A DNA stretch of 64,000 nucleotides. It comes from Bacillus piscicola. GTDB lineage: Bacteria > Bacillota > Bacilli > Bacillales > Marinococcaceae. The notes beneath the pieces are model-generated. The model saw only the letters and a list, made by a program, of their open reading frames with translations, was not told where the DNA came from and did not search any database. Every line of letters starts with the position of its first letter. Within the stretch, counting starts at the first letter, position 1. Where the stretch lies: the NCBI RefSeq assembly GCF_022458745.1, contig NZ_JAJJJF010000004.1, forward strand, positions 150,139-214,138, read 5' to 3'. This document shows, piece by piece, positions 1-9,924 of this stretch. The position numbers and the translations under genes are program-made.

Positions 1-161
1 AGTAATCCGAGTGCGTGCATCGTTTGGTATTGAACGGCGGTCTGGTAGACATCCATCAGGCGCTCTGATAGTTTCCCTTCTAAGCCGTGTGCCCCAAAGG
101 CTCCGAATCCGACCGCAGCGGCAGCATTCAAGGCACCTATTATGACGAATACTTTCCACAT
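1..161 (-). CDS. DUF423 family small membrane protein, partial (YwdK-like)
   Basis: The 5' part of a gene that runs off the left edge; 53 codons are visible. The translation begins MWKVFVIIGALNAAAAVGFG and continues with a GAFGAHGLE stretch. This glycine/alanine-rich first membrane helix followed by FGAHGL is the typical start of DUF423 (YwdK) inner-membrane proteins, whose function is unknown. The start is the ATG at 161, preceded by an AGGTGG ribosome site about seven bases upstream. The neighbouring YwdI-like gene and the nearby ung recall the ywd cluster of B. subtilis. The C-terminal helices lie outside the window. Confidence 0.8.
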   Translation of the reverse strand, partial: MWKVFVIIGALNAAAAVGFGAFGAHGLEGKLSERLMDVYQTAVQYQTMHALGL

Positions 162-184
162 GTTAGTCCACCTGCTTCTTTCCT

Positions 185-466
185 CTAAAATTCAAGTAAA
201 TTTCCGCCTGTTGACGGTATTTCTCTTTTTGGTACAGCGGATGTCGAACTGCTCTCTGGTACCGAAACCGGAGCAACCTTGTCCAGCGCTTGTTGTGTTG
301 GTTTGTCGCCGGCTTCCTTTTCCGTAGCAAGCAACAAATCACAATAAGCCTTTAGGACACGGGCATGCTCTTTTACAGCAGCTGTGTCACGGGAGTCAAG
401 TTGTCCCGCCAGCTGCAGCAGCTCTTCCTCCATCTTTTCTACAACGGCGCGAGCAGAAATATTCAT
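185..466 (-). CDS. YwdI-like protein (DUF5327)
   Basis: A 93-residue soluble protein without membrane segments. An N-terminal helical part (about residues 1-50, MNISARAVVEKMEEELLQLA) is followed by a low-complexity Ser/Pro/Thr tail. Length, helical start and position beside a DUF423 gene and near ung match the YwdI family of Bacillus, which has no known function. The start is an ATG with AGGTG six bases upstream. It lies 23 bases before the DUF423 gene on the same strand, so the two are probably co-transcribed. Family assignment rests on context and general resemblance. Confidence 0.65.
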   Translation of the reverse strand: MNISARAVVEKMEEELLQLAGQLDSRDTAAVKEHARVLKAYCDLLLATEKEAGDKPTQQALDKVAPVSVPESSSTSAVPKREIPSTGGNLLEF

Positions 467-606
467 TTTTTCACCTGCCAGTTTAAGCTTTGCTTGTCTG
501 CATTATACCATACCGTTTTCCGCTCCGTTATCGAGAGGTCCCAACACAAATAAAGCATGGACCGCTTTTCTTTATCTGCCGGTCCATGCTTGTTCGGTGT
601 TCTCGT

Positions 607-789
607 TTATTTAACAATGGAATAGCCAAACGCCTCCACTTTCGGATAACTTTCTTCATCTATCACCCAATATTGTCCTTCGTTATCTTTTACAACAAGT
701 TCTTTATCAGATGCTTCTTGTTTCGCTGCTGTTTCCTCCTCAAACTTTGTGGCGGGGATTTGCATATCGTCAATCATGATATATGCCAT
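607..789 (-). CDS. small hypothetical protein, 60 aa
   Basis: Not recognised as a named family. The chosen start (MAYIMIDDMQIPATKFEEE) has a strong GGAGGTG seven bases upstream. An ATG fifteen bases further out overlaps that ribosome site and is therefore unlikely. The product is acidic, with no signal peptide or membrane helix. Its C-terminal half (QYWVIDEESYPKVEAFGYSI) looks like a small beta-rich domain. It stands alone between the YwdI-like gene and the aldo/keto reductase. The clear ribosome site supports expression; the function is unknown. Confidence 0.6.
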   Translation of the reverse strand: MAYIMIDDMQIPATKFEEETAAKQEASDKELVVKDNEGQYWVIDEESYPKVEAFGYSIVK

Positions 790-874
790 TCTTAACACCT
801 CCATGTGTAGAGAATTTTCCCGCTCAACCTGATCTTTAAACGAAGGTGCCTAAAATGTCACATATTTGTAACCC

Positions 875-1711
875 TTACTGCTCGTAAGGAAACTCATCCG
901 GATGAGGACCGTACCGCTTATTGTCATGTAAGCCGTTCATCGCCTGCAAATCCTCAGCATCAAGCGTAAAGTCAAATATCTCTGCGTTGGTTCGGATGCG
1001 TTCCGGGGTTACCGACTTTGGAATCGTGACGACTTTATGTTCATAACACCAGCGAATGAGAACCTGGGCTGGTGTTTTCTGATGCTTTTCCGCCACACGC
1101 TGAACAACGTCATTTTCGATAAGATCCCCTTTGCCGAGTGGGCGCCACGCTTCCAGCTGAATGCCATGGTTTTCACAAAACGATTGCAAGTCTTTTTGAA
1201 AGAGTCGCGGGTGAAACTCTACTTGATTGACCATTGGTTTCACATCTGCGTCTTTCATTACGTTCTCTAAGTGTGCTTCTGTAAAGTTACTGACACCGAT
1301 GGCGCGTACTTTTCCGTCTTTATACAGTTTCTCAAGGGCACCCCATGTCTCCTTATAGATACCTGGTTTGGGCCAATGAATTAAATACAAATCAATCACA
1401 TCGACCCCCAGTTTCTGACGGGAACGTTCAAACGCTTCGATCGTATTCTGAAATCCCTGTTCATCGTTCCACACTTTGGTCGTCAAAAACAGATCTTCTC
1501 GTGGTATTCCGCTTTCCTTGATTGCGGCGCCTACGCTTTCTTCGTTCTGATAGATGGAAGCTGTATCAATGCTGCGGTACCCGGCTTCAAGGGCTGTTTG
1601 GACCGCTTGTTTCGCTTCATCTCCTGCTTCAGCCTTATACACACCAAGGCCAAGCCAAGGCATGTCTACCCCGTTTGCCAATTTTACCGTAGCTGTTTGA
1701 ATCGTACTCAC
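875..1711 (-). CDS. aldo/keto reductase (YvgN/YtbE type)
   Basis: A 278-residue NADPH-dependent oxidoreductase of the aldo/keto reductase superfamily, cytosolic, probably reducing small aldehydes or glyoxals. All four catalytic residues are visible: Asp49 and Tyr54 (IDTASIYQNEE), Lys79 (LTTKVW) and His112 (LIHWPKP). The C-terminal cofactor segment includes IPKSVTPERIRTNAEIFDF. Length is typical. The start is a GTG; GGAG lies about ten bases upstream, a little far, so the exact start is less certain. No operon partner is evident. The substrate cannot be read from the sequence. Confidence 0.9.
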   Translation of the reverse strand: MSTIQTATVKLANGVDMPWLGLGVYKAEAGDEAKQAVQTALEAGYRSIDTASIYQNEESVGAAIKESGIPREDLFLTTKVWNDEQGFQNTIEAFERSRQKLGVDVIDLYLIHWPKPGIYKETWGALEKLYKDGKVRAIGVSNFTEAHLENVMKDADVKPMVNQVEFHPRLFQKDLQSFCENHGIQLEAWRPLGKGDLIENDVVQRVAEKHQKTPAQVLIRWCYEHKVVTIPKSVTPERIRTNAEIFDFTLDAEDLQAMNGLHDNKRYGPHPDEFPYEQ

Positions 1712-1782
1712 TCATTCATCGCTCCTTTATAAGTTACTTTCAGGCGGGCTTGCATCAACAAGCTATTTCTCTTTTCTATTTC

Positions 1783-2457
1783 CTAAATCGCCGGTATGCG
1801 CCAATCAACTGGAGGGCGGCCGATGGTTTTCAAAAAGGCATTCGTTCGTGAAAACGGCCGACTTCCAAAAAAGCCTTTATGGGCAGAAAACGGACTAGGA
1901 TGTGGAGATTTAATAATAAAATGATGGGAGGCCGTTACGAATTGCTCCTTTGCCTGTGCATGCTTTCCCCATAAAATAAAGACAACCGGATCTTTTTTCT
2001 CGTTCACTTGCCGAATGACTTCATTCGTAAAATACTCCCAGCCGATTCCTTTGTGCGAATGAGCTTCACCCGCTCTTACTGTTAATACGGTATTTAAGAG
2101 CAGCACCCCTTCCTCTGCCCAACTCGTTAAGCAGCCGTGCTCGGGTGTGGGGACGTCCAAATCAGCCTGTAACTCTTTATAAATATTTTGCAAGGAAGGC
2201 GGTATTTTCACCCCCGGCTGCACGGAAAAACTTAAACCATGTGCTTGACCAGCACCATGGTACGGGTCTTGCCCGAGAATGACCACTTTTGTCCGTTCAT
2301 ATGTAGTATAGTGAAGCGCATTAAAAATATCACACATGGGAGGGTAAATCGTATGCTCCTCGTATTCTCTTTTTAAGAAATTTCTTAGCTTCACATAGTA
2401 CTCTTTCTGAAATTCTTTCCCTATTCGCGGCTCCCAATCATTCGTTATAATTCCCAT
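1783..2457 (-). CDS. ung: uracil-DNA glycosylase, family 1
   Basis: Removes uracil from DNA as the first step of base excision repair. The 224-residue product has the water-activating motif GQDPYH at residues 62-67 (catalytic Asp64) and the leucine-loop motif HPSPFSAH from residue 186 (catalytic His186). The start is the ATG at 2457 with a G-rich ribosome site (GGGGGG) a few bases upstream. The reading frame extends 41 codons further out, but that part overlaps the divergent DUF4190 gene and has no homology-like character, so it was trimmed. In B. subtilis ung also sits in the ywd region. Confidence 0.96.
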   Translation of the reverse strand: MGIITNDWEPRIGKEFQKEYYVKLRNFLKREYEEHTIYPPMCDIFNALHYTTYERTKVVILGQDPYHGAGQAHGLSFSVQPGVKIPPSLQNIYKELQADLDVPTPEHGCLTSWAEEGVLLLNTVLTVRAGEAHSHKGIGWEYFTNEVIRQVNEKKDPVVFILWGKHAQAKEQFVTASHHFIIKSPHPSPFSAHKGFFGSRPFSRTNAFLKTIGRPPVDWRIPAI

Positions 2458-2502
2458 TTCAGCCCCCCTGTTTGCATAATGACCATGATAAACTAGTATA
2501 TA

Positions 2503-2511
2503 TGTTATAAT
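2503..2511 (+). promoter_or_regulatory. candidate extended -10 promoter of the DUF4190 gene
   Basis: TGTTATAAT is a perfect TATAAT preceded by TGn. No good -35 was found at normal spacing, so it would act as an extended -10 element. It lies 28 bases before the DUF4190 start. Confidence 0.4.
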
Positions 2512-2538
2512 ACCTTTCTTGAAAAGAGGTGAAACGTA

Positions 2539-2859
2539 ATGGATGAAAATCATACATACAATGAAAACAACCCAGCTCAACCAGTCACAACGAATGGAAA
2601 AGCGATCACTTCTCTCGTCCTTGGTATCCTTTCCGTTGTTTGTATCTTTCTGATCTTCTTTCTCAGCCCCCTCTTTGGTATCGTCGGGCTCATTTTTGGA
2701 ATCATGGCGATGAAAGAAGTGAAACGGACGGGACAGAGCGGACGCGGCATGGCCATTGCCGGCATTGTCTGCAGTTCCACTGGCATCATGCTGTCTCTAT
2801 TCCTTATTATTTTGTTCGTCATTGGCTTCGCGCTATTTATGGATGCGGGAAACATGTAA
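2539..2859 (+). CDS. DUF4190 family membrane protein
   Basis: A 106-residue protein with a short polar N-terminus (Asn/Thr/Pro-rich, residues 1-20) and two hydrophobic hairpins at about residues 22-55 and 70-100. They are separated by [18 protein letters not shown], a connection typical of DUF4190 proteins. Role unknown; it is a plasma-membrane protein. The start ATG has AGAGGTG upstream. It converges with the phosphatase gene on the other strand, with a parS palindrome in the gap. Confidence 0.8.
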   Translation: MDENHTYNENNPAQPVTTNGKAITSLVLGILSVVCIFLIFFLSPLFGIVGLIFGIMAMKEVKRTGQSGRGMAIAGIVCSSTGIMLSLFLIILFVIGFALFMDAGNM

Positions 2860-2864
2860 CGAAC

Positions 2865-2896
2865 GACCGAAATGTTTCACGTGAAACATTTCGGTC
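2865..2896. promoter_or_regulatory. parS: parS centromere site inside a perfect 32-bp palindrome
   Basis: The core at 2873-2888 is TGTTTCACGTGAAACA, a perfect match to the Bacillus parS consensus bound by ParB (Spo0J). The symmetry extends eight bases on each side (GACCGAAA / TTTCGGTC), giving an uninterrupted 32-bp palindrome. It lies between two convergent genes, so the same sequence could form a terminator-like hairpin in RNA. It is about 36 kb from dnaA. Confidence 0.93.
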
Positions 2897-2918
2897 CTTC
2901 CATTCGCGTCCACTTCTC

Positions 2919-3692
2919 TTACTCACGGCCGATTATTTGTCTTAACTCTGAAAAGAGAGCCTTATTGGCACTGAGCACAAATAGTCCTTTTTCTTCCTCT
3001 TTTACGTATGTCCTGCCGCCGGCTTCTTCGACGATGAGCAGGCCTGCCTCTACGTCCCAGTCGTTTAATTTCAACTCCCAATAGCCATCCAGCCGTCCAA
3101 TGGCCACTTGGCATAGATCTAATGCCGCGCTCCCTAATCTACGAATCCCGCCGACTTTCGGAATCACCTTATTTATGTATGTTATGTTATTATCGGCGTC
3201 CACCCCCTTATCGTACGGGAACCCGGTACCAATAACGGCTTTGTTAAAAGCGGATGTATCGGATACACGCAAGGACTTTCCATTCATATAAGCCCCCTCG
3301 CCTTTGACAGCTTCGTATGTTTCCCGAAGCTTCGGGGCATGCACAAGCCCGGCAACCGTTTCTCCCTGATAGCGAATTCCGATCGAAATACAGAAAAAGG
3401 GTAGTCCTTTCGCATAATTGACTGTGCCGTCAATGGGATCGATGACCCATTCGTAATCTGAATCCCCATCATAATTCCCACTTTCCTCTGTCTTTAAATA
3501 ATGATCGGGGTACACTTCGCGAATTTTTTCAGTTACGTATTTCTCGGTCCATACGTCCATCTCCGTAACCAAATCAATGGCGGAGGTTTTGCTCGTCATC
3601 ACAAGCGGTGCTTCAGCTCGCTCTAATTGATACTTGCCCGCCTCCTCTGCCCACTCCTTCGCAGCTCTCAGCATGTCCTTCCATTCATCCAT
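2919..3692 (-). CDS. inositol monophosphatase family phosphatase (YktC-like)
   Basis: A metal-dependent phosphatase of the inositol-monophosphatase/FIG superfamily. Motif 1 is DPIDGT (residues 85-90), followed by a VNYAKGLPFF segment. Motif 2 is WDVEAG (residues 212-217). A Glu of the first metal site lies in KTEES (about 69-70). At 257 residues from the ATG at 3692 it matches the family length. A TTG at 3761 in the same frame has a stronger ribosome site (GGAGG, seven bases away) and would add 23 residues, so the longer form is a real alternative. The substrate (inositol phosphate, FBP or PAP) is not resolved. Confidence 0.88.
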   Translation of the reverse strand: MDEWKDMLRAAKEWAEEAGKYQLERAEAPLVMTSKTSAIDLVTEMDVWTEKYVTEKIREVYPDHYLKTEESGNYDGDSDYEWVIDPIDGTVNYAKGLPFFCISIGIRYQGETVAGLVHAPKLRETYEAVKGEGAYMNGKSLRVSDTSAFNKAVIGTGFPYDKGVDADNNITYINKVIPKVGGIRRLGSAALDLCQVAIGRLDGYWELKLNDWDVEAGLLIVEEAGGRTYVKEEEKGLFVLSANKALFSELRQIIGRE

Positions 3693-3869
3693 CTGTCTAT
3701 CCACCCTTTCTTTCCTGTACACTAGCTTCTCTATCGTATCTAATTTCCCCTGTTCATACAAAAATGTTCCTCCGATGATTATTTTTTTAAAAACAAGGGT
3801 AAAGAGTTAGGATATTATTTTTTGCTCTTACAGAATGACATCGTTTGTTATTAGAAACGGAGAAACCTC

Positions 3870-4460
3870 ATGCTACCTTTTATACTGGACATATTAAAAA
3901 ATGTAGGAGTAGTCGGCTTGTTTTTAGGTATATCTATAGAGGCAATGTCCCTGCCATTCCCTGCTGCCATTGTGATACTTGTCTACGGATATATCCTTGA
4001 CCCGGGGGGATGGGGTTTCGTCATACTTAGTGTCGGTGCCGCTGCCTGCTACACAGCTGTCGCATTTATCCCTTACGGTCTTGCACTACGCTACGACCAT
4101 CTGTTGCAAAACCGCATGAGTAAAGCCGGTGCCAAACAAATGATTACTTTTATGAAGAAATACAAGGAGTGGACGATCACTGCCGGCCGGATTCTAGGGA
4201 TGGGGTATATCGTGTATGTCGCTGCTTTTTATCGGATAACACCACTTACGTACGGTTTTTTTACTTTTATCGGAATCCTCCCGATTGCGCTATTGATGTT
4301 TTACCTTGGAAGCATCGGAAACATCGAAGCCGTCTATACGTGGTTTCAAAACATTCAATATGCGATTAGTGCTCTGATTGTCATCCTCATCGTCTCGTAC
4401 CTTTTTTACAGATGGAAACGAAAAAAGCACTATCAAACAAGCAGCCGAGCAGATAAATAG
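3870..4460 (+). CDS. DedA family membrane protein
   Basis: A 196-residue integral membrane protein of the DedA/VTT family, proposed in bacteria to flip lipid carriers. An amphipathic re-entrant stretch near residues 20-50 carries an EAMSLPFPAAIV motif. Several further hydrophobic segments follow, with a GRILGMG segment (about residue 107) in place of the usual GRFxPGxR motif. The C-terminus is basic. Start ATG with GGAG seven bases upstream. A shared terminator separates it from the convergent gdhA. The specific lipid substrate cannot be told. Confidence 0.82.
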   Translation: MLPFILDILKNVGVVGLFLGISIEAMSLPFPAAIVILVYGYILDPGGWGFVILSVGAAACYTAVAFIPYGLALRYDHLLQNRMSKAGAKQMITFMKKYKEWTITAGRILGMGYIVYVAAFYRITPLTYGFFTFIGILPIALLMFYLGSIGNIEAVYTWFQNIQYAISALIVILIVSYLFYRWKRKKHYQTSSRADK

Positions 4461-4484
4461 TCTATGACATTGCCCACAAAAAAA

Positions 4485-4516
4485 ACCGGTCTCCGTGAAG
4501 GAGCCGGTCCTTTTTA
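4485..4516. terminator. terminator between dedA-like gene and gdhA
   Basis: ACCGG-T-CTCC pairs with GGAG-CCGGT around a five-base loop. A T-run lies on the right and an A-run on the left, so it can end transcription from both convergent genes. Confidence 0.8.
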
Positions 4517-4527
4517 TGCAGGCCGTC

Positions 4528-5928
<1,401 letters not shown>

Positions 5929-5944
5929 TTAAAATAGGCATGGC

Positions 5945-5973
5945 ATTATAGCTTACTTTTATCTCCATTTCAA
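5945..5973 (-). promoter_or_regulatory. sigma-A promoter of gdhA
   Basis: Read on the minus strand: TTGAAA, 17-bp spacer, TATAAT. The initiation point would lie just downstream, about 30 bases before the gdhA start. It sits in the gap shared with the divergent LysR gene, where regulator binding would be expected. Confidence 0.8.
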
Positions 5974-6105
5974 TACTTTAATTTTATAGTGTATGAATCA
6001 TCTAAGCAATATGAAAAACAGATAAGATTAATGCTAAAATGAGATGAATACACACAACACATATTTTATGTACGAATTAAATAAAAAAGAACCGGGGTGC
6101 AGCTA

Positions 6106-7011
6106 ATGGAGCTAAGACAGATTTATTATTTTATCGAGGTTGCAAAACGCGAACATGTGACGGAGGCTGCCTTAGAGCTTCATGTCGCCCAATCTGCTGT
6201 TAGCAGGCAAATATTCAACTTGGAGGCCGAGCTTGGTGTAGATTTATTTATCCGTGAAGGGAGAAGTGTGAAATTAACTCCCATTGGGAAAGTATTTCTA
6301 GAACATATGGAACAAGCGGTACGCGTCATTGATAATGCCCTTCGTGAAGTGAAGGAATATGCCGATCCTGACCGCGGAACGATACACATTGGCTTTCCAA
6401 GTAGTCTGGCAGCTCATATTCTCCCAACAGTCGTGTCTGCTTTTCGAGAGCGCTACCCGCAAGTGAAATTTAGCCTTAAGCAAAACTCATATCACAATTT
6501 GATCAATGATGTTATTAAAGGGGAGATCGATATGGCACTTCTCGGCCCGGTCCCTCATCACGAGAAAAAAATTAACGGTAGCATTTTATTCTCTGAGAAC
6601 ATGGTTGCCTTACTTCCCGCAGATCATCCGCTCGCTGACAACAGCGCTATCCATTTAAGTCAACTGCGTGAGGATGCTTTTGTTTTATTCCCTCAGGGAT
6701 ACGTTTTGCGCCAAATCATAATGGAAGCCTGCCAACAGCTCGGCTTTCAACCGGAAGTTTCTTTTGAAGGAGAAGACATCGATGCAATAAAAGGCTTGGT
6801 ATCCGCCGGTCTGGGGGTCACCCTTATTCCGGAAATCACCTTAATGGATAACATTCCCCGTTCCACGGTAAAAATTCGTGTCACCGAACCGGAAGTAACA
6901 CGTACGGTTGGAGTTATCGTACCAAGTGAAAGGGAGCTATTACCGACGGAAAAGGTCTTCCACCAATTTTTAAAAGATCTCTTTGTGACACTGGACAAAT
7001 TCCAAAACTAA
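6106..7011 (+). CDS. LysR-family regulator, GltC-like
   Basis: A 301-residue transcription factor. The N-terminal winged helix (residues 1-60) contains AKREHVTEAALELHVAQSAV and SRQIFNLEAELGVDLF. The effector domain has segments very like B. subtilis GltC: GFPSSLAAHILPTVVSAFRE, ALLGPVP and EGEDIDAIKGLVSAGLGVTL. The ATG at 6106 with GGGGTG upstream was preferred to a GTG nine bases earlier that overlaps that ribosome site. It is divergent from gdhA, whereas in B. subtilis gltC is divergent from gltAB. The likely job is control of glutamate synthesis through gdhA; the effector (2-oxoglutarate/glutamate) is inferred from GltC. Confidence 0.85.
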   Translation: MELRQIYYFIEVAKREHVTEAALELHVAQSAVSRQIFNLEAELGVDLFIREGRSVKLTPIGKVFLEHMEQAVRVIDNALREVKEYADPDRGTIHIGFPSSLAAHILPTVVSAFRERYPQVKFSLKQNSYHNLINDVIKGEIDMALLGPVPHHEKKINGSILFSENMVALLPADHPLADNSAIHLSQLREDAFVLFPQGYVLRQIIMEACQQLGFQPEVSFEGEDIDAIKGLVSAGLGVTLIPEITLMDNIPRSTVKIRVTEPEVTRTVGVIVPSERELLPTEKVFHQFLKDLFVTLDKFQN

Positions 7012-7032
7012 TGAGAACACCTCTCCCCTTGT

Positions 7033-7512
7033 TCACTTGTGGTAAGGTGTTCCGCGGTTTATTTGAAAGGCGCGGTATACTTGTTCCATCAGCATGACGC
7101 GCATGAGCTGATGGGGAAAGGTCAACGCGGAAAAAGACCAGGTAAAATCCGCTCGCTGCAGGACACTTGTGTGCAATCCAAGAGAGCCGCCAATCACAAA
7201 CGCCAGTTTACTTTTCCCATGAAGAGCCAAATAATCGATTTTTGCTGCTAATTCCTCGGAAGAGAGCATTTTTCCATGAGGATCAAGGGCAACGACATAC
7301 ATATTGTCTTGCACTTTTTCGAGGATCTTTTTTCCCTCTTTTTGTTTCACCTGTTCCATCTGTTGGTGACTTGCTCGTTCCGGGATTTTCTCATCGGTCA
7401 TTTCTTTTATTTCGATCGTTGTGAACGGCTGCATCCTTTTTTTATATTCATCGACTGCCTGCTTTAAATATTTTTCTTTTAATTTTCCAACGGTTACGAT
7501 CGTGATATTCAT
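7033..7512 (-). CDS. rlmH: 23S rRNA pseudouridine1915 N3-methyltransferase
   Basis: A SPOUT-class methyltransferase that modifies helix 69 of 23S rRNA in assembled 70S ribosomes. The 159-residue length is typical. The start [20 protein letters not shown], the GGSLG SAM-binding knot segment (within [10 protein letters not shown]), the [16 protein letters not shown] stretch and the C-terminal RGTPYHK are all characteristic. The ATG at 7512 has GGGAG upstream and was preferred over an out-of-family eight-codon extension. In B. subtilis the orthologue (yydA) occupies the same place beside yyxA (htrA). Confidence 0.95.
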   Translation of the reverse strand: MNITIVTVGKLKEKYLKQAVDEYKKRMQPFTTIEIKEMTDEKIPERASHQQMEQVKQKEGKKILEKVQDNMYVVALDPHGKMLSSEELAAKIDYLALHGKSKLAFVIGGSLGLHTSVLQRADFTWSFSALTFPHQLMRVMLMEQVYRAFQINRGTPYHK

Positions 7513-7554
7513 CTTGTCTCCCTTCCTGTTATACACATGTTTTGTTTATGTTCA

Positions 7555-7610
7555 TTATCCACACTGTGAATTCAGCCGCGTGCTACTAACAATCCACATG
7601 TTTATCCACA
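7555..7610. other. DnaA-box pair upstream of rlmH
   Basis: Two perfect DnaA boxes, TTATCCACA at 7555-7563 and 7602-7610, in the same orientation, with weaker partial matches (AATCCACA at about 7591, TTGTCCACA at about 7671) nearby. The site lies in the gap between rlmH and htrA. From memory of B. subtilis DnaA-binding studies, the corresponding yydA region is also a DnaA-box cluster. Confidence 0.7.
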
Positions 7611-7634
7611 GATTGTTAATAACTTCCTGTCCCA

Positions 7635-7672
7635 TGAAAAAACCTTCGAAGAGTCTTCTCCCTTCGAAGGTT
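7635..7672 (-). terminator. terminator of htrA
   Basis: An 11-bp perfect stem (AACCTTCGAAG / CTTCGAAGGTT) with a ten-base loop; read on the minus strand it is followed by a T-run. Confidence 0.85.
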
Positions 7673-7680
7673 GTCCACAA

Positions 7681-8919
7681 TTAGAAATCTTGCTGAGCTG
7701 TTAATTTCAGGTCCGTACTCTGTTTCTTTCCTTCCCGGTAATAGGTGACTTTAATGGTGTCGCCTATTTTCACTTCCGTATACAAATACTTTCTTAAGTC
7801 ATGGCCATCTGCAATTTCCTTACCATCTACAGCGGTAATGACGTCATACTGTTTGAGACCTGCATTCGCGGCAGGGCTTCCAGTTACAACATTTGTAATG
7901 AAAACACCGCTCTCCACGTCAGCTGGAAGCTTTAATGTTTCCTGCCAGTGGTAACTTGGAATTTCAGATAAGGAGCGAATTCCCACGCCCATCTGCGGTC
8001 GTTCCACTTCCCCTTTTTCCTCTAAATCATGAATGACGGGGATCGCTACAGAGGTCGGGATTGCAAAACCAATACCTTCTACTGCTGATTGGGCAATTTT
8101 CATCGAATTAATACCGATTAACTGCCCTTTTATATTTACAAGCGCACCACCGCTGTTCCCCGGATTAATCGCAGCATCGGTTTGCAGTACTTCCGCATTC
8201 CAGTCCGGTGTACCGTCCCCTGTTAAATCAACCGGGATGCTGCGCTCGGTTGCACTGATGATTCCTTTCGTGACCGTGTGGGAAAGATTCGTGCCGAGCG
8301 GGTTCCCGATAGCAAGCGCCGGCTCCCCGACACGCAGTGAATCGGAGTCACCGATTTCAGCAACTGTATCAACATGTTTTGCATCAATGCGAAGAACCGC
8401 TAAATCCGTCAACACATCAGAACCGACGATTTCTGCTTCAATACGGTTTTCATTGGCCAAGCTGATTTCCACTTGACTTGCCCCGTCAATAACATGATGA
8501 TTCGTCACAATAAAAGCAGAATCTCCTTCGACTTTGTAAATCACACCGGAACCGGTCCCTTTATTAACGACCGCTCCTTCTTCCTGCCAAAATTCTGTTT
8601 CCTGTAAATTAAAGACACCAACAACCGCATTGGAAACTTTATCGACGGCTTCGGTTACGTCGGAATTCACCGTCACATTTACGGTCTGTTCGCTCCCGTC
8701 CGCCTTGTTTTCTGTAGGGTTTTCGTTCGTGTTCGTGTTTGTGCCTTCCTCTTCCCCAGCCGCATTGGAGAACAGACCAGCATCGGTTAAGAACGGCACC
8801 GCTAACATAACAATCAGTGCCCCGACTACTGCACCAATTAAACCCGCTAACCCGGTGCGCCGGCGATTCTTTTTCGAGCGAGTGCGCTCACTCTGCATAT
8901 GATCATCGTAATAACCCAT
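7681..8919 (-). CDS. HtrA-like serine protease, membrane-anchored (YyxA-like)
   Basis: A 412-residue protein-quality-control protease. One N-terminal transmembrane helix (about residues 23-45) follows a basic cytoplasmic tail. An acidic Asn/Thr/Glu-rich linker (about 55-80) comes next. The trypsin-like domain has catalytic His142 (TNHHVI), Asp172 (TDLAVL) and Ser256 (GNSGG). A C-terminal PDZ domain lies at about 300-400. The ATG at 8919 with GGAG was chosen over a longer frame. It lies downstream of walJ as in B. subtilis yyxA and is expected to act outside the membrane on misfolded proteins. Confidence 0.92.
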   Translation of the reverse strand: MGYYDDHMQSERTRSKKNRRRTGLAGLIGAVVGALIVMLAVPFLTDAGLFSNAAGEEEGTNTNTNENPTENKADGSEQTVNVTVNSDVTEAVDKVSNAVVGVFNLQETEFWQEEGAVVNKGTGSGVIYKVEGDSAFIVTNHHVIDGASQVEISLANENRIEAEIVGSDVLTDLAVLRIDAKHVDTVAEIGDSDSLRVGEPALAIGNPLGTNLSHTVTKGIISATERSIPVDLTGDGTPDWNAEVLQTDAAINPGNSGGALVNIKGQLIGINSMKIAQSAVEGIGFAIPTSVAIPVIHDLEEKGEVERPQMGVGIRSLSEIPSYHWQETLKLPADVESGVFITNVVTGSPAANAGLKQYDVITAVDGKEIADGHDLRKYLYTEVKIGDTIKVTYYREGKKQSTDLKLTAQQDF

Positions 8920-9098
8920 AAGCTCCGACCCTTTCTGCCCAGATTTTGTAAGTAACAAAAAAAGCGATATCTCAGCTGTCAGAGTGTATCTGTTCTTATT
9001 TTAAGGAAAAACTGACAAATACGTCCAGCTAAAAGCATAAAGTCGTAATCCCTGCGTTATATATTGCCCTCTGTCACCCGCTTTTAAACATTCTTCTA

Positions 9099-9893
9099 TT
9101 AGAGCACCGTAAGCGGTGTGGCTTCACACGGATCGGTATCGAACAGATGAAACGTGTGACCAACCCCTGAATCATGTTCCTCAAGAATTTGAGACACGGT
9201 CATACGAGCAAGCTCCTTCATATTATTATCCTTACTTAAATGGGCTAAATAGACGCGAGTCGTTCGCTCTCCTACTACTTCAGTTAACGCGGCGGCGGCG
9301 TCATCATTGGATACGTGGCCGGAGTCTCCTAAAATTCTTCGTTTCACACTCCATGGATAGCGTCCCATCCGCAACATATTCATATCATGATTAGACTCAA
9401 AAATGTACATATCCGAATTGCGGATGACGCCTTTAATCTGCTCGCTGACATAGCCCATGTCCGTAGCCAATGTTAGTTTTTTGCCTTCGTGATGAAAAAC
9501 AAAGAACATCGGGTCAGCCGCATCATGGGAGACTCCGAATGATTCAACATCGAGATCTCCGAATGTTTGGACCGACCCACGGGCAAACGTGAACTTCTGG
9601 TCGCTTTGAAGCGTGCCGAGATTGTTTTCCATTGCTGCCCATGTCTTTTCGTTCGCGTACACCGGAAGACTGTACTTTCTCGCCAACACCCCGACTCCTT
9701 TAATATGGTCGCTATGTTCATGAGTAACGAGTATGCCGTCCAGTTCTTTGGGGCTGCGCGCGATTTGTTGCAGCAGCCCCTCCATCTTTTTACCGCTTAG
9801 TCCCGCATCAATCAACAGTCTTTTTTGTTCCGTTTCTACATAAACAGCGTTCCCCGTACTGCCGCTTGCAAGCACACTGAATGTTAATGCCAT
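9099..9893 (-). CDS. walJ: WalJ (YycJ), metallo-beta-lactamase-fold hydrolase
   Basis: A 264-residue metal-dependent hydrolase of the beta-lactamase fold; in related species it is linked to coordination of cell division and replication, possibly as a 5' exonuclease. The metal motif THEHSDH is clear, with further ligands in SHDAADP, TDMGYV and ESNHD. The start [20 protein letters not shown] agrees with known YycJ proteins, so a 48-codon upstream extension overlapping walI was dropped. It is the last gene of the wal operon; the ribosome site is weak, suggesting coupling to walI. Confidence 0.93.
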   Translation of the reverse strand: MALTFSVLASGSTGNAVYVETEQKRLLIDAGLSGKKMEGLLQQIARSPKELDGILVTHEHSDHIKGVGVLARKYSLPVYANEKTWAAMENNLGTLQSDQKFTFARGSVQTFGDLDVESFGVSHDAADPMFFVFHHEGKKLTLATDMGYVSEQIKGVIRNSDMYIFESNHDMNMLRMGRYPWSVKRRILGDSGHVSNDDAAAALTEVVGERTTRVYLAHLSKDNNMKELARMTVSQILEEHDSGVGHTFHLFDTDPCEATPLTVL

Positions 9894-9924
9894 AACCGGT
9901 CTCACTCTCCAATTACTACTCTCT

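Noticed and set aside
2458..2580. 41-codon extension of Ung
   Set aside because: Overlaps the divergent gene and promoter, while the ATG at 2457 has a G-rich ribosome site and gives the normal length.
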